Assembly: GCF_025210595.1 (NCBI RefSeq)
Contig: NZ_JAOARH010000050.1
Span: 1-64,000, forward strand
DNA length: 64,000 bases
Direction of reading: 5' to 3'
DNA from: Winogradskyella sp.
GTDB taxonomy: Bacteria > Bacteroidota > Bacteroidia > Flavobacteriales > Flavobacteriaceae
Every line of letters starts with the position of its first letter. Positions within the stretch are counted from its first letter, which is position 1. Of this stretch, positions 27,619 through 34,581 are shown piece after piece. A model generated the notes under the pieces. It ran no database searches. It saw only the letters and a list, made by a program, of their open reading frames with translations, and was not told the origin of the DNA. The translations under genes and the position numbers were made by a program.

Positions 27619-27636
27619 TTCTCGCTTTCTCGAGAA
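27619..27636. repeat. Short palindrome before the epimerase start codon
   Basis: TTCTCG (27619-27624) and CGAGAA (27631-27636) pair around a CTTTCT loop, six bases before the ATG at 27643. It resembles degenerate copies of short dispersed palindromes in Flavobacteriia. It would fold in the ribosome-binding region. Confidence 0.5.
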
Positions 27637-27642
27637 ATTGAT

Positions 27643-28047
27643 ATGAAAAAAATAGAACATATAGGTATTGCTGTAAAAGATATAGAACAATCTAATAATT
27701 TGTTTAAAGCATTATTTGGTAAAGCTCATTATAAAATTGAAGAGGTTGAAAGTGAAGGGGTAAAAACTTCTTTTTTTGAATGTGGACCTAATAAGATAGA
27801 GCTGCTTCAGGCAACTAATAAAAATAGTCCAATAGCTAAATTTATAGAAAAGAAAGGAGAAGGTATTCACCATATTGCTTTTGCTGTTGATGATATTGAG
27901 GAAGAAATTAAGCGATTAACAGATGAAGGGTTTGAGATGATTCACAAAGTGCCAAAGAAAGGAGCAGATAATAAATTGATAGCATTTTTACATCCAAAGT
28001 CCTCAAATAGTGTTTTAATAGAATTATGTCAAGACATTAGAGATTAA
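27643..28047 (+). CDS. mce: Methylmalonyl-CoA epimerase
   Basis: The 134-residue protein has the vicinal-oxygen-chelate fold with paired beta-alpha-beta modules. MKKIEHIGIAVKDIEQSN supplies the first metal-binding His, EGIHHIAFAVDDIEEEI the second, and VLIELCQ the C-terminal Glu. It interconverts the 2R and 2S forms of methylmalonyl-CoA in propionate or branched-chain degradation. The mutase genes are not nearby. It stands alone between rbfA (divergent) and the tRNA gene. Confidence 0.95.
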   Translation: MKKIEHIGIAVKDIEQSNNLFKALFGKAHYKIEEVESEGVKTSFFECGPNKIELLQATNKNSPIAKFIEKKGEGIHHIAFAVDDIEEEIKRLTDEGFEMIHKVPKKGADNKLIAFLHPKSSNSVLIELCQDIRD

Positions 28048-28051
28048 AATT

Positions 28052-28083
28052 CTTGTAGAGTTTTAAAATAAGTATTAATATTG
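28052..28083 (+). promoter_or_regulatory. tRNA gene promoter (CTTG-N20-TAATATTG)
   Basis: CTTG at 28052-28055 and TAATATTG at 28076-28083 are 20 bases apart, matching -33/-7 spacing. Transcription would start near 28090, giving a leader of about 33 bases that contains the palindrome TTGGTAATTACCAA (28107-28120) just before the tRNA. Confidence 0.5.
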
Positions 28084-28122
28084 CAAACTCTTTAGAAATA
28101 AAGAAATTGGTAATTACCAATA

Positions 28123-28196
28123 GGTCCTATAACTCAGTTGGTTAGAGTATCTGACTCATAATCAGAAAGTCCCTGGTTCGAGCCCAGGTGGGACCA
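28123..28196 (+). tRNA. tRNA with CAU anticodon (Ile2 or elongator Met)
   Basis: The cloverleaf is complete: acceptor GGTCCTA/TGGGACC, D arm ACTC/GAGT, anticodon stem TCTGA/TCAGA around loop CTCATAA, T arm CCTGG-TTCGAGC-CCAGG, discriminator A. The 3' CCA is not encoded. CAU is read by Met tRNA or, after lysidine modification by TilS, by Ile-AUA tRNA. The C4-G69 and C5-G68 pairs match what E. coli TilS prefers, so Ile2 is favoured, but the choice is not firm. Confidence 0.95.
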
Positions 28197-28207
28197 CAAA
28201 CTAAAAA

Positions 28208-28238
28208 GGCTTTAGTATTTACGCTAAAGTCTTTTTTT
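28208..28238 (+). terminator. tRNA terminator
   Basis: GGCTTTAG (28208-28215) pairs with CTAAAGTC (28224-28231, one G-T pair) and is followed by seven T, 12 bases after the tRNA. Confidence 0.85.
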
Positions 28239-28370
28239 ATGCAATATAGTTTTTGTGACAATAGCAGATTTGAATTTATAGATTAATAGTCTTTATTGCT
28301 TAAGTAATCTTTTTGAGGTACTTACATACAAGCTTTTTTATCATAATTTAACATTTAAGCTTTAAAAGCT

Positions 28371-28401
28371 TTTTTATGAATAGGAATTAATACTATATTT
28401 G
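28371..28401 (+). promoter_or_regulatory. Upstream promoter (TTTT-N19-TATATTTG)
   Basis: TATATTTG (28394-28401) is a strong -7 match, with TTTT at 28371-28374 nineteen bases upstream. It lies 156 bases before the next ATG. Confidence 0.6.
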
Positions 28402-28507
28402 CGTTAATTGTTATGATATTTTGTGCGTATCTTCCCTAACCATAGCACATTTTATGCATTTCATCGGTAATATATACCGTTAAAAGACGTTTTTAGATTA
28501 GATTTAT

Positions 28508-28537
28508 TTTGTTAGATAGGTTTTTTTCTTACATTTA
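28508..28537 (+). promoter_or_regulatory. Proximal promoter (TTTG-N18-TACATTTA)
   Basis: TTTG at 28508-28511 and TACATTTA at 28530-28537 form a second promoter 20 bases before the ATG at 28557. Confidence 0.5.
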
Positions 28538-28556
28538 CGACCCCTCAATTGATAAC

Positions 28557-28757
28557 ATGAATAATAGAAATAATATTATCCTAGTCTTATTATTATCCGT
28601 GGGTTTTGATTCAGCTGCGCAAGGATCTGCGCCTCCTCCTCCTATGCCTCCTCCTCCTCCTGGTCTTCCTATAGATGGAGGAATAGTACTATTATTTGTA
28701 ATTGCTTTAGGTATCGGAATTTATAAAGCGTATAGTATATCTAATAAAACAGCTTAA
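28557..28757 (+). CDS. Small Pro-rich membrane protein with PIDGG motif
   Basis: The 66-residue protein has a signal-like N-terminus (NNIILVLLLSVGFDSAAQ), a Pro run (about 24-36), the motif LPIDGG, one membrane helix (IVLLFVIALGIGIYKAY) and a short basic/polar tail. This layout, with Pro-Ile-Asp before a helix, recurs in very small Flavobacteriia proteins; from memory it is the pattern called PID-CTERM, a putative sorting signal. Here almost nothing remains besides signal and anchor. An upstream in-frame TTG at 28509 is rejected because a promoter overlaps it. The stop overlaps the convergent riboflavin synthase stop by four bases. Function unknown. Confidence 0.7.
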   Translation: MNNRNNIILVLLLSVGFDSAAQGSAPPPPMPPPPPGLPIDGGIVLLFVIALGIGIYKAYSISNKTA

Positions 28758-29344
28758 TGTCTTAAGTCATTAAGGCGTTTTACGTATTTACCAATAACAT
28801 CAAATTCAAGATTTACTTTATCACCAACCTTAAGTGTTTTAAATGTGGTATGTTGATAAGTATATGGTATTATAGCTACAGAAAATTGATTAGCTTTAGA
28901 ATTTACCACGGTTAAGCTAACGCCATTTACAGTAATAGAACCTTTTTCAATGGTAATGTTGCTTAGTCTTTTGTCGTATTGAAAAGTAAATACCCAACTC
29001 CCGTTTTCTTCTTCAATAGAAATGCATTCAGCAGTTTGATCTACATGTCCTTGAACAATATGACCATCTAAACGGTCACCCAATTTCATTGCACGTTCTA
29101 TGTTTACTATGTTTCCTTTTTTAAGTAAACCTAAATTAGATTTATCTAAAGTTTCTTTTATAGCGGTAACTATATAATTATCACTTTCAATTGCAACAAC
29201 AGTTAAACAAACACCATTATGGGCTACACTTTGGTCAATTTTTAATTCAGAAGTGATAGAAGTACTAATTGTAAGATGAAGGTTATCTCCTTCGTTCTTA
29301 AGATGCTTAACTGTTCCTAATTCTTCAATAATACCTGTAAACAT
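28754..29344 (-). CDS. ribE: Riboflavin synthase (alpha subunit type)
   Basis: The 196-residue protein has the two homologous lumazine-binding barrels: MFTGIIEELGTV...NGVCLTV in the first and LDGHIVQGHVDQTA...ITVNGVSLTVV in the second. It makes riboflavin by dismutation of two dimethyl-ribityl-lumazine molecules, usually as a homotrimer. It is divergent from pdxA and stands alone. Confidence 0.96.
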   Translation of the reverse strand: MFTGIIEELGTVKHLKNEGDNLHLTISTSITSELKIDQSVAHNGVCLTVVAIESDNYIVTAIKETLDKSNLGLLKKGNIVNIERAMKLGDRLDGHIVQGHVDQTAECISIEEENGSWVFTFQYDKRLSNITIEKGSITVNGVSLTVVNSKANQFSVAIIPYTYQHTTFKTLKVGDKVNLEFDVIGKYVKRLNDLRH

Positions 29345-29377
29345 AGTATCCGCTTTATTTGGTTAAATTTGTATTTG

Positions 29378-29385
29378 CAAAGTTA
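29378..29385 (-). promoter_or_regulatory. Riboflavin synthase -7 box TAACTTTG
   Basis: On the minus strand TAACTTTG fits TAnnTTTG and lies 33 bases before the ATG at 29344. No FMN riboswitch signature is seen in this short leader. Confidence 0.5.
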
Positions 29386-29442
29386 AGTACACAATTTAAC
29401 TCATTAGCAGATTTTAATAAAAAAAAAGGATAATAATTATAT

Positions 29443-30483
29443 ATGAAGAAAGAAGAAAAAGTTATTGTAGGTATCTCAGTAGGAGATCTTAATGGCATAG
29501 GACCAGAAATTATCATCAAAGCATACGAAGATAGTAGGTCATTAGAGTTAAGCACGCCTGTTATTTTTGCTTCTGGAAAGACAATGCAGTTTTATAAAAA
29601 TCATTTTAAAAGTAAAATCAACTTTTTTAATATAGATAAACCAGAAAACTTAGCTCATGGAAAAGTTAACGTGGTAAATGTTTGGAAAGAACCTGTTAAG
29701 ATTGCATTTGGCAAAGCAGATAAAAAAATAGGTGGATATGCCGTTAAATCGTTAGAAGCTGCAACAAATGCATTAAAACAAGGAACAATAGATGTTTTAG
29801 TTACTGCGCCAATTAATAAGCACAATATACAATCAGACACCTTTAAGTTTCCAGGACATACCGATTATTTAGCTAAAGCTTTAAATGGAAAAAGTTTAAT
29901 GTTTATGGTAGCGGACGATTTGCGTGTGGGGCTTTTAACAGATCACGTACCACTTAAAGATGCAGCAAACCATATTACTGAAAAGTTAATAATAGAAAAA
30001 ATTGAAACAGTTACTAAATCCTTAAAACAAGATTTTGGCATTCGCAAACCAAGAATAGCTGTTTTGGCAATTAACCCTCATGCTGGAGATAATGGTGTTA
30101 TTGGCAAAGAAGATGATGCTGTTTTGCGACCAACGTTAGAAAAAATCAGAAAAGATGGAACCTTAGCATACGGGCCATACTCTGCTGATAGTTTTTTTGG
30201 ATCTAATAATTATAAAAGTTTTGATGCAGTAATTGCGTCTTACCACGACCAAGGTTTAATACCTTTTAAAACCATTGCCTTTGGAGGTGGAGTTAACTAT
30301 ACGGCTGGCCTAAGCAAGGTAAGGACTTCACCAGATCATGGTACAGCATATGAAATAGCAGGTAAGGGCACTGCAGATGAGAATTCTTTTGTACAAGCAA
30401 TTTATACTGCAATCAATATATATAAGAACAGATTAGAATATAATCATTACAGTAAAAACCCTTTAAAGAAAGCTTTAAAATAG
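29443..30483 (+). CDS. pdxA: 4-hydroxythreonine-4-phosphate dehydrogenase
   Basis: The 346-residue protein has PdxA signatures: GISVGDLNGIGPEI at the N-terminus, TAPINKHNI, the metal-binding His in FPGHTDYLA, LAINPHAGDNGVIGKEDD, and ASYHDQGLIPFK with GGVNYTAGLSKVRTSPDHGTAY. It performs the NAD-dependent oxidation leading to 3-amino-2-oxopropyl phosphate in pyridoxal-phosphate synthesis. It precedes the DUF177-rpmF cluster, which has its own promoter. Confidence 0.97.
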   Translation: MKKEEKVIVGISVGDLNGIGPEIIIKAYEDSRSLELSTPVIFASGKTMQFYKNHFKSKINFFNIDKPENLAHGKVNVVNVWKEPVKIAFGKADKKIGGYAVKSLEAATNALKQGTIDVLVTAPINKHNIQSDTFKFPGHTDYLAKALNGKSLMFMVADDLRVGLLTDHVPLKDAANHITEKLIIEKIETVTKSLKQDFGIRKPRIAVLAINPHAGDNGVIGKEDDAVLRPTLEKIRKDGTLAYGPYSADSFFGSNNYKSFDAVIASYHDQGLIPFKTIAFGGGVNYTAGLSKVRTSPDHGTAYEIAGKGTADENSFVQAIYTAINIYKNRLEYNHYSKNPLKKALK

Positions 30484-30532
30484 ATATTAACAAAATTTGT
30501 TGATATCTGGTTTTTAAATAATTAAAAATTTG

Positions 30533-30540
30533 TATATTTG
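30533..30540 (+). promoter_or_regulatory. -7 box TATATTTG of the DUF177-rpmF cluster
   Basis: TATATTTG followed by CGGG is a strong -7 match, 22 bases before the ATG at 30563. It overlaps the alternative TTG start at 30530 and so argues against it. The -33 box is weak. Confidence 0.65.
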
Positions 30541-30562
30541 CGGGCTCAAAATGAGTGTGGTA

Positions 30563-31102
30563 ATGAAGGTATTAAAAGAATATACAATCCAATTCATTGG
30601 TTTAAAAGAAGGAGAACACAGTTTTGAGTATAATATTAATAATACGTTCTTTCAAATTTTTGAGTATGATGAGTTTAATGAAATTGATGTAAAAATCAAT
30701 TTAAAACTCATTAAGAAATCTACTTTGCTTGAGCTTTATTTTAATGCATCTGGTTATGTTAATGTTAATTGTGACCTCACAAATGAGCCTTATAATCAGA
30801 AAATTAAAGATGAGTTTAAGTTAGTTGTAAAATTTGGTGCTGAGTATAATGATGATAATGAAGATATTTTAATTATACCACATGGCGAATATGAAATTAA
30901 TATTGCTCAATACATTTATGAGCTAATCATATTGGCAGTGCCAGCAAAGCGAGTACATCCTGGAATAGAAGATGGAACTCTTAACTCTGACATACTTTCA
31001 AAATTAGAAGAATTGAGCCCAAAACAGGGTACTGATAAAAAAACATCTGAGGAAATTGATCCTCGTTGGAATAATTTAAAAAAACTATTAACGGATAAAT
31101 AA
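30563..31102 (+). CDS. DUF177 (YceD) large-ribosomal-RNA accumulation protein
   Basis: The 179-residue protein matches YceD/DUF177: [19 protein letters not shown] at the start, central [24 protein letters not shown] (the conserved Cys region), and [10 protein letters not shown] at the end. In bacteria and plants the family supports 23S rRNA accumulation and is nearly always encoded just before rpmF, as here (8-base gap). I start it at the ATG at 30563 because upstream starts overlap the promoter. An ATG at 30551 (MSVVMKVLK) is a minor alternative. Confidence 0.9.
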   Translation: MKVLKEYTIQFIGLKEGEHSFEYNINNTFFQIFEYDEFNEIDVKINLKLIKKSTLLELYFNASGYVNVNCDLTNEPYNQKIKDEFKLVVKFGAEYNDDNEDILIIPHGEYEINIAQYIYELIILAVPAKRVHPGIEDGTLNSDILSKLEELSPKQGTDKKTSEEIDPRWNNLKKLLTDK

Positions 31103-31110
31103 CATTTAAA

Positions 31111-31314
31111 ATGGCACATCCTAAACGTAAAATATCTAGAACAAGAAGAGATAAAAGAAGAACGCATTATAAAGCTTCTGTACCTCAAATAGCTACTTGC
31201 CCAACAACAGGTGAGCCACACTTATATCATAGAGCGCACTGGCATGAAGGTAAGCTTTATTATAGAGGTCAGGTTTTAATAGATAACTCGGTAGAAGAAG
31301 AAAATTTAGCATAA
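31111..31314 (+). CDS. rpmF: 50S ribosomal protein L32
   Basis: The 67-residue protein is L32: [21 protein letters not shown] at the N-terminus, then [16 protein letters not shown]. The usual zinc-ribbon cysteines are mostly absent (one Cys), so this is a C-minus form. It is followed by a strong terminator. Confidence 0.97.
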   Translation: MAHPKRKISRTRRDKRRTHYKASVPQIATCPTTGEPHLYHRAHWHEGKLYYRGQVLIDNSVEEENLA

Positions 31315-31334
31315 CTATTATGCGCGCATATAAT

Positions 31335-31362
31335 AAAACGCTCACATGTGAGCGTTTTTTTT
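31335..31362 (+). terminator. rpmF terminator
   Basis: A perfect 12-base inverted repeat (31335-31346 and 31347-31358; core ACGCTCAC) runs into eight T. It separates rpmF from fabH. Confidence 0.9.
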
Positions 31363-31415
31363 ATTTTAATTTTCTGAATAAGTGAAAAACCACTTACTTT
31401 GCATAATTAACTGCC

Positions 31416-31463
31416 GAAAAATGACAAAAATCCATTAATAAGTATTGGTTTTTGTCATTTTTC
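31416..31463 (+). repeat. Long hairpin in the fabH leader
   Basis: GAAAAATGACAAAAA (31416-31430) pairs perfectly with its complement at 31449-31463, plus CC/GG after a one-base bulge, with a loop of about 13 bases. It ends 30 bases before the fabH ATG and follows a possible -7 box (TTACTTTG, 31394-31401). No T-run directly follows, so it looks like a leader structure and not a simple terminator. Confidence 0.65.
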
Positions 31464-31492
31464 AATACTTTTAATTAATATAAAAGCTAATA

Positions 31493-32491
31493 ATGAGTAA
31501 AATCACAGCGGCAATTACGGCTGTCGGAGGTTATCTTCCTGACTTTGTACTTTCTAACAAAGTTTTAGAAACTATGGTAGATACCAATGACGAGTGGATT
31601 ACAACACGAACAGGTATTAAAGAGCGTAGAATTCTTAAAGAAGAAGGTAAAGGAACATCATTTTTAGCCATCAAAGCAGCTGAAGATTTAATCCAAAAAA
31701 CAGGTTTAAATCCAGAAGAAATAGATTTGGTCATTGTTTCTACAGCAACACCAGATATGAAAGCTGCTTCTACAGCAGCCTATACAGCTACTAAAATTGG
31801 TGCTATAAATGCCTTTTCTTACGATTTAGAAGCTGCTTGTTCTAGTTTCTTATTCGGAATGTCAACAGCAGCCGCTTATATTGAGTCTGGTCGTTATAAA
31901 AAAGTTCTATTAATAGGTGCAGATAAGAACTCGTCATTTATTAACTACGAGGACAGAGCAACTTGTATTATTTTTGGTGATGGAGGCGGAGCTGTGTTGT
32001 TTGAGCCTAATGAGGAAGGATTAGGATTACAAGACGAATTGTTAAGAAGCAACGGAGAAGGGAGAGAGTTTTTACGTGCTCAATACGGAGGGTCTTCATA
32101 CCCAATAAATGAAAATACTTTTAATGAAGGAAATCATTATGTGTTTCAAGATGGAAGAACAGTATTTAAAAATGCTGTTTTCAATATGGCAGATGTTGCA
32201 GAACGTATATTAAAAAGAAACAATCTTACCAATGATGATATTTCTTGGCTAGTTGCCCATCAGGCAAATAAAAGAATTATAGATGCTACTGCACAGCGCA
32301 TTAATTTGGAAGATGAAAAAGTGATGATGAACATACAAAAATATGGAAACACCACTTCTGCAACTTTACCGTTATTACTTAATGATTACGAATCTCAATT
32401 AAAGAAAGGAGATAATTTAATCTTTGCTGCCTTCGGAGGAGGCTTTACTTGGGGATCAATCTATTTTAAATGGGCATACAACCCTAACTAA
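31493..32491 (+). CDS. fabH: Beta-ketoacyl-ACP synthase III
   Basis: The 332-residue protein has the KAS III catalytic triad: Cys in LEAACSSFLFGM (about 117), His in VAHQANKRIID (about 260) and Asn in YGNTTSATLPL (about 290). It condenses acetyl-CoA (or branched acyl-CoA) with malonyl-ACP to start fatty-acid synthesis. It leads a fabH-accB-accC operon (gaps 30 and 84 bases), which supplies its own malonyl-CoA. plsX, usual in other phyla between rpmF and fabH, is absent. Confidence 0.97.
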   Translation: MSKITAAITAVGGYLPDFVLSNKVLETMVDTNDEWITTRTGIKERRILKEEGKGTSFLAIKAAEDLIQKTGLNPEEIDLVIVSTATPDMKAASTAAYTATKIGAINAFSYDLEAACSSFLFGMSTAAAYIESGRYKKVLLIGADKNSSFINYEDRATCIIFGDGGGAVLFEPNEEGLGLQDELLRSNGEGREFLRAQYGGSSYPINENTFNEGNHYVFQDGRTVFKNAVFNMADVAERILKRNNLTNDDISWLVAHQANKRIIDATAQRINLEDEKVMMNIQKYGNTTSATLPLLLNDYESQLKKGDNLIFAAFGGGFTWGSIYFKWAYNPN

Positions 32492-32521
32492 AAATCTAAC
32501 TAACAAAAATATCTAAATATT

Positions 32522-33001
32522 ATGGATTTAAAAGAAATTCAGAACTTAATAAAGTTTGTAGCCAAGTCTGGTGCGAGTGAAGTTAAGTTAGAAATGGATG
32601 ATGTTAAAATTACTATTAGAACAGGTTCTGATAGTGACACTACAATTGTTCAGCAAGTGCCTGTACAGGCTGCTCCTGTTGTACAACAAGCACCTGTTCC
32701 TGTAGCTGCACCAGCTCCAGAAGCTCCTGCTGCTGCACCAGCTCCTGCTGATGATTCTAAATACATTACTGTTAAATCTCCTATTATAGGAACATTTTAT
32801 CGTAAACCATCTCCAGACAAACCTGTTTTTGTTGAAGTAGGAACAAATATTAAAGAAGGAGATGTACTTTGTGTTATTGAAGCCATGAAACTTTTTAACG
32901 AGATAGAATCTGAAGTATCAGGTAAGATTGTAAAAGTTTTAGTAGACGACGCTACTCCTGTAGAGTTTGATCAACCTTTATTTTTGGTAGATCCATCATA
33001 A
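32522..33001 (+). CDS. accB: Biotin carboxyl carrier protein of acetyl-CoA carboxylase
   Basis: The 159-residue protein has an N-terminal dimer region, an Ala/Pro/Val linker (about 45-78) and a biotinyl domain with the biotin-accepting Lys123 in VIEAMKLFNEIES. KSPIIGTFYRKPSPDKP is the BCCP thumb region. The flexible linker carries biotin between carboxylase and carboxyltransferase sites. Followed by accC. Confidence 0.97.
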   Translation: MDLKEIQNLIKFVAKSGASEVKLEMDDVKITIRTGSDSDTTIVQQVPVQAAPVVQQAPVPVAAPAPEAPAAAPAPADDSKYITVKSPIIGTFYRKPSPDKPVFVEVGTNIKEGDVLCVIEAMKLFNEIESEVSGKIVKVLVDDATPVEFDQPLFLVDPS

Positions 33002-33010
33002 TATAAATCC

Positions 33011-33077
33011 CAATTTTCAATTTCCAAATTCCAAGCAATAGAGATTTGGAATTTAGTTTTTGAATATTGAAAATTTG
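33011..33077. repeat. Nested inverted repeat between accB and accC
   Basis: CAATTTTCAA (33011-33020) pairs with TTGAAAATTTG (33067-33077, one extra T), and inside it AAATTCCAA (33026-33034) pairs with TTGGAATTT (33046-33054). The element fills most of the 84-base gap. Short TTCCAAATTCCA-type intergenic repeats recur in Flavobacteriia genomes, so it may be dispersed. Confidence 0.65.
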
Positions 33078-33085
33078 AAGAATTT

Positions 33086-34438
33086 ATGTTTAAAAAGATA
33101 CTAATTGCAAATAGAGGTGAAATAGCACTACGTGTTATTAGAACCTGCAAGGAAATGGGTATTAAAACTGTTGCAGTATACTCAACTGCAGATGCAGACA
33201 GTCTTCATGTTAAATTTGCAGATGAAGCTGTTTGTATTGGTCCTGCACCCAGTAATGAATCCTATTTAAAAATATCAAATATTATAGCAGCTGCAGAAAT
33301 TACTAATGCAGATGCCATACATCCTGGATATGGATTTTTATCTGAAAATGCTAAATTTTCTAAGATATGTGAAGAGCACGGAATTAAGTTTATTGGTGCT
33401 TCAGAAGAAATGATTTCCAAAATGGGTGACAAAGCTACTGCAAAAGCCACTATGAAAGCTGCAGGTGTGCCTTGTGTTCCAGGAAGTGAAGGTATTATTA
33501 AAGATTTTGAAGAGTGCGAAAAACTCGCTGAAGAAGTAGGTTATCCTGTAATGTTAAAAGCAACAGCAGGTGGTGGAGGTAAGGGAATGCGTGCTGTATG
33601 GAAAAAAGAAGATTTAAAAGCAGCTTGGGATTCTGCAAGACAAGAGTCTAAAGCAGCCTTCGGAAATAATGATATGTATATGGAGAAACTCATAGAAGAG
33701 CCAAGACATATTGAAATTCAGATAGTAGGTGATTCTCATGGTAAAGCTTGTCATTTATCAGAAAGAGATTGTTCTGTACAGCGTAGACATCAAAAGCTTA
33801 CCGAAGAGGTTCCTTCTCCTTTTATGACCAATAGTTTGAGAAATAAAATGGGGAAAGCTGCAGTAAAAGCTGCAGAATATATTAAATATGAAGGAGCTGG
33901 TACTGTAGAGTTTCTAGTAGATAAACATAGAAATTTCTACTTTATGGAGATGAATACTCGTATTCAAGTAGAACACCCAATTACAGAGCAAGTTATAGAT
34001 TTTGATTTAATAAGAGAACAAATCTTAGTTGCTGCAGGTGTGCCTATTTCTGGTAAGCATTACACACCAAATTTACATTCTATTGAGTGTAGAATAAATG
34101 CAGAAGATCCGTTTAATGATTTTAGACCTTCACCTGGAAAAATAACTACACTTCATGCTCCTGGAGGTCATGGAGTACGCTTAGATACTCATGTTTATGC
34201 TGGTTACAGTATTCCGCCAAATTACGATTCTATGATTGCGAAGTTAATTACAACTGCGCAAACACGAGAAGAAGCTATAAATAAAATGAAACGAGCTTTA
34301 GATGAGTTTGTAATAGAAGGTATAAAAACCACAATTCCTTTCCATAGACAATTAATGGAACATCCAGATTATTTAGCTGGTAATTATACCACTAAATTTA
34401 TGGAGGATTTTAAGATAAAAGCTGAAAATGAAGATTAA
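33086..34438 (+). CDS. accC: Biotin carboxylase of acetyl-CoA carboxylase
   Basis: The 450-residue ATP-grasp enzyme has the N-terminal [22 protein letters not shown], the Gly-rich loop [15 protein letters not shown], the [13 protein letters not shown] bicarbonate/biotin region and [13 protein letters not shown]. It carboxylates the biotin on AccB with bicarbonate and ATP. A terminator starts at its stop codon. The carboxyltransferase genes (accA, accD) are not in this window. Confidence 0.98.
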   Translation: MFKKILIANRGEIALRVIRTCKEMGIKTVAVYSTADADSLHVKFADEAVCIGPAPSNESYLKISNIIAAAEITNADAIHPGYGFLSENAKFSKICEEHGIKFIGASEEMISKMGDKATAKATMKAAGVPCVPGSEGIIKDFEECEKLAEEVGYPVMLKATAGGGGKGMRAVWKKEDLKAAWDSARQESKAAFGNNDMYMEKLIEEPRHIEIQIVGDSHGKACHLSERDCSVQRRHQKLTEEVPSPFMTNSLRNKMGKAAVKAAEYIKYEGAGTVEFLVDKHRNFYFMEMNTRIQVEHPITEQVIDFDLIREQILVAAGVPISGKHYTPNLHSIECRINAEDPFNDFRPSPGKITTLHAPGGHGVRLDTHVYAGYSIPPNYDSMIAKLITTAQTREEAINKMKRALDEFVIEGIKTTIPFHRQLMEHPDYLAGNYTTKFMEDFKIKAENED

Positions 34439-34470
34439 AAAAAAGCAACCTATTTGGGTTGCTTTTTTTT
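34437..34470 (+). terminator. accC terminator
   Basis: GCAACC (34445-34450) pairs with GGTTGC (34457-34462), extended by flanking A and T runs of eight bases. It starts within the accC stop codon. Confidence 0.92.
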
Positions 34471-34530
34471 TAATATATCTTTAAAAACTTTTTTAAAATG
34501 ATGTAGAATATATTAAAGAAATTGTTGTTT

Positions 34531-34562
34531 TTTGTAAAATATTAATATAACCACTACCTTTA
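34531..34562 (+). promoter_or_regulatory. Promoter of the secreted metalloprotease (TTTG-N20-TACCTTTA)
   Basis: TTTG at 34531-34534 and TACCTTTA at 34555-34562 have the expected 20-base spacing. The leader before the ATG at 34582 is about 12-14 bases. Confidence 0.6.
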
Positions 34563-34581
34563 TTGAAAAATTAAATATGTG

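Larger units (their letters stand above)
28239..28556. other. Gene-free leader region with tandem promoters
   Basis: After the tRNA terminator this 318-base stretch holds a weak second hairpin (AAGCTT-TAA-AAGCTT plus T run, 28357-28375), two promoter candidates (28371-28401 and 28508-28537) and a small stem CGGTA/TACCG near 28464-28480. Transcripts from the first promoter would carry a leader of about 150 bases into the small gene at 28557. No ORF or known RNA family is recognised. Confidence 0.5.

Noticed and set aside
28239..28370. Possible small RNA after the tRNA
   Set aside because: No promoter directly upstream other than the tRNA's own, which is terminated at 28238; no stable fold.
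30530..30562. Extended N-terminus of the DUF177 protein from a TTG
   Set aside because: It overlaps the strong -7 box TATATTTG; family alignment begins at MKVLKEYT.
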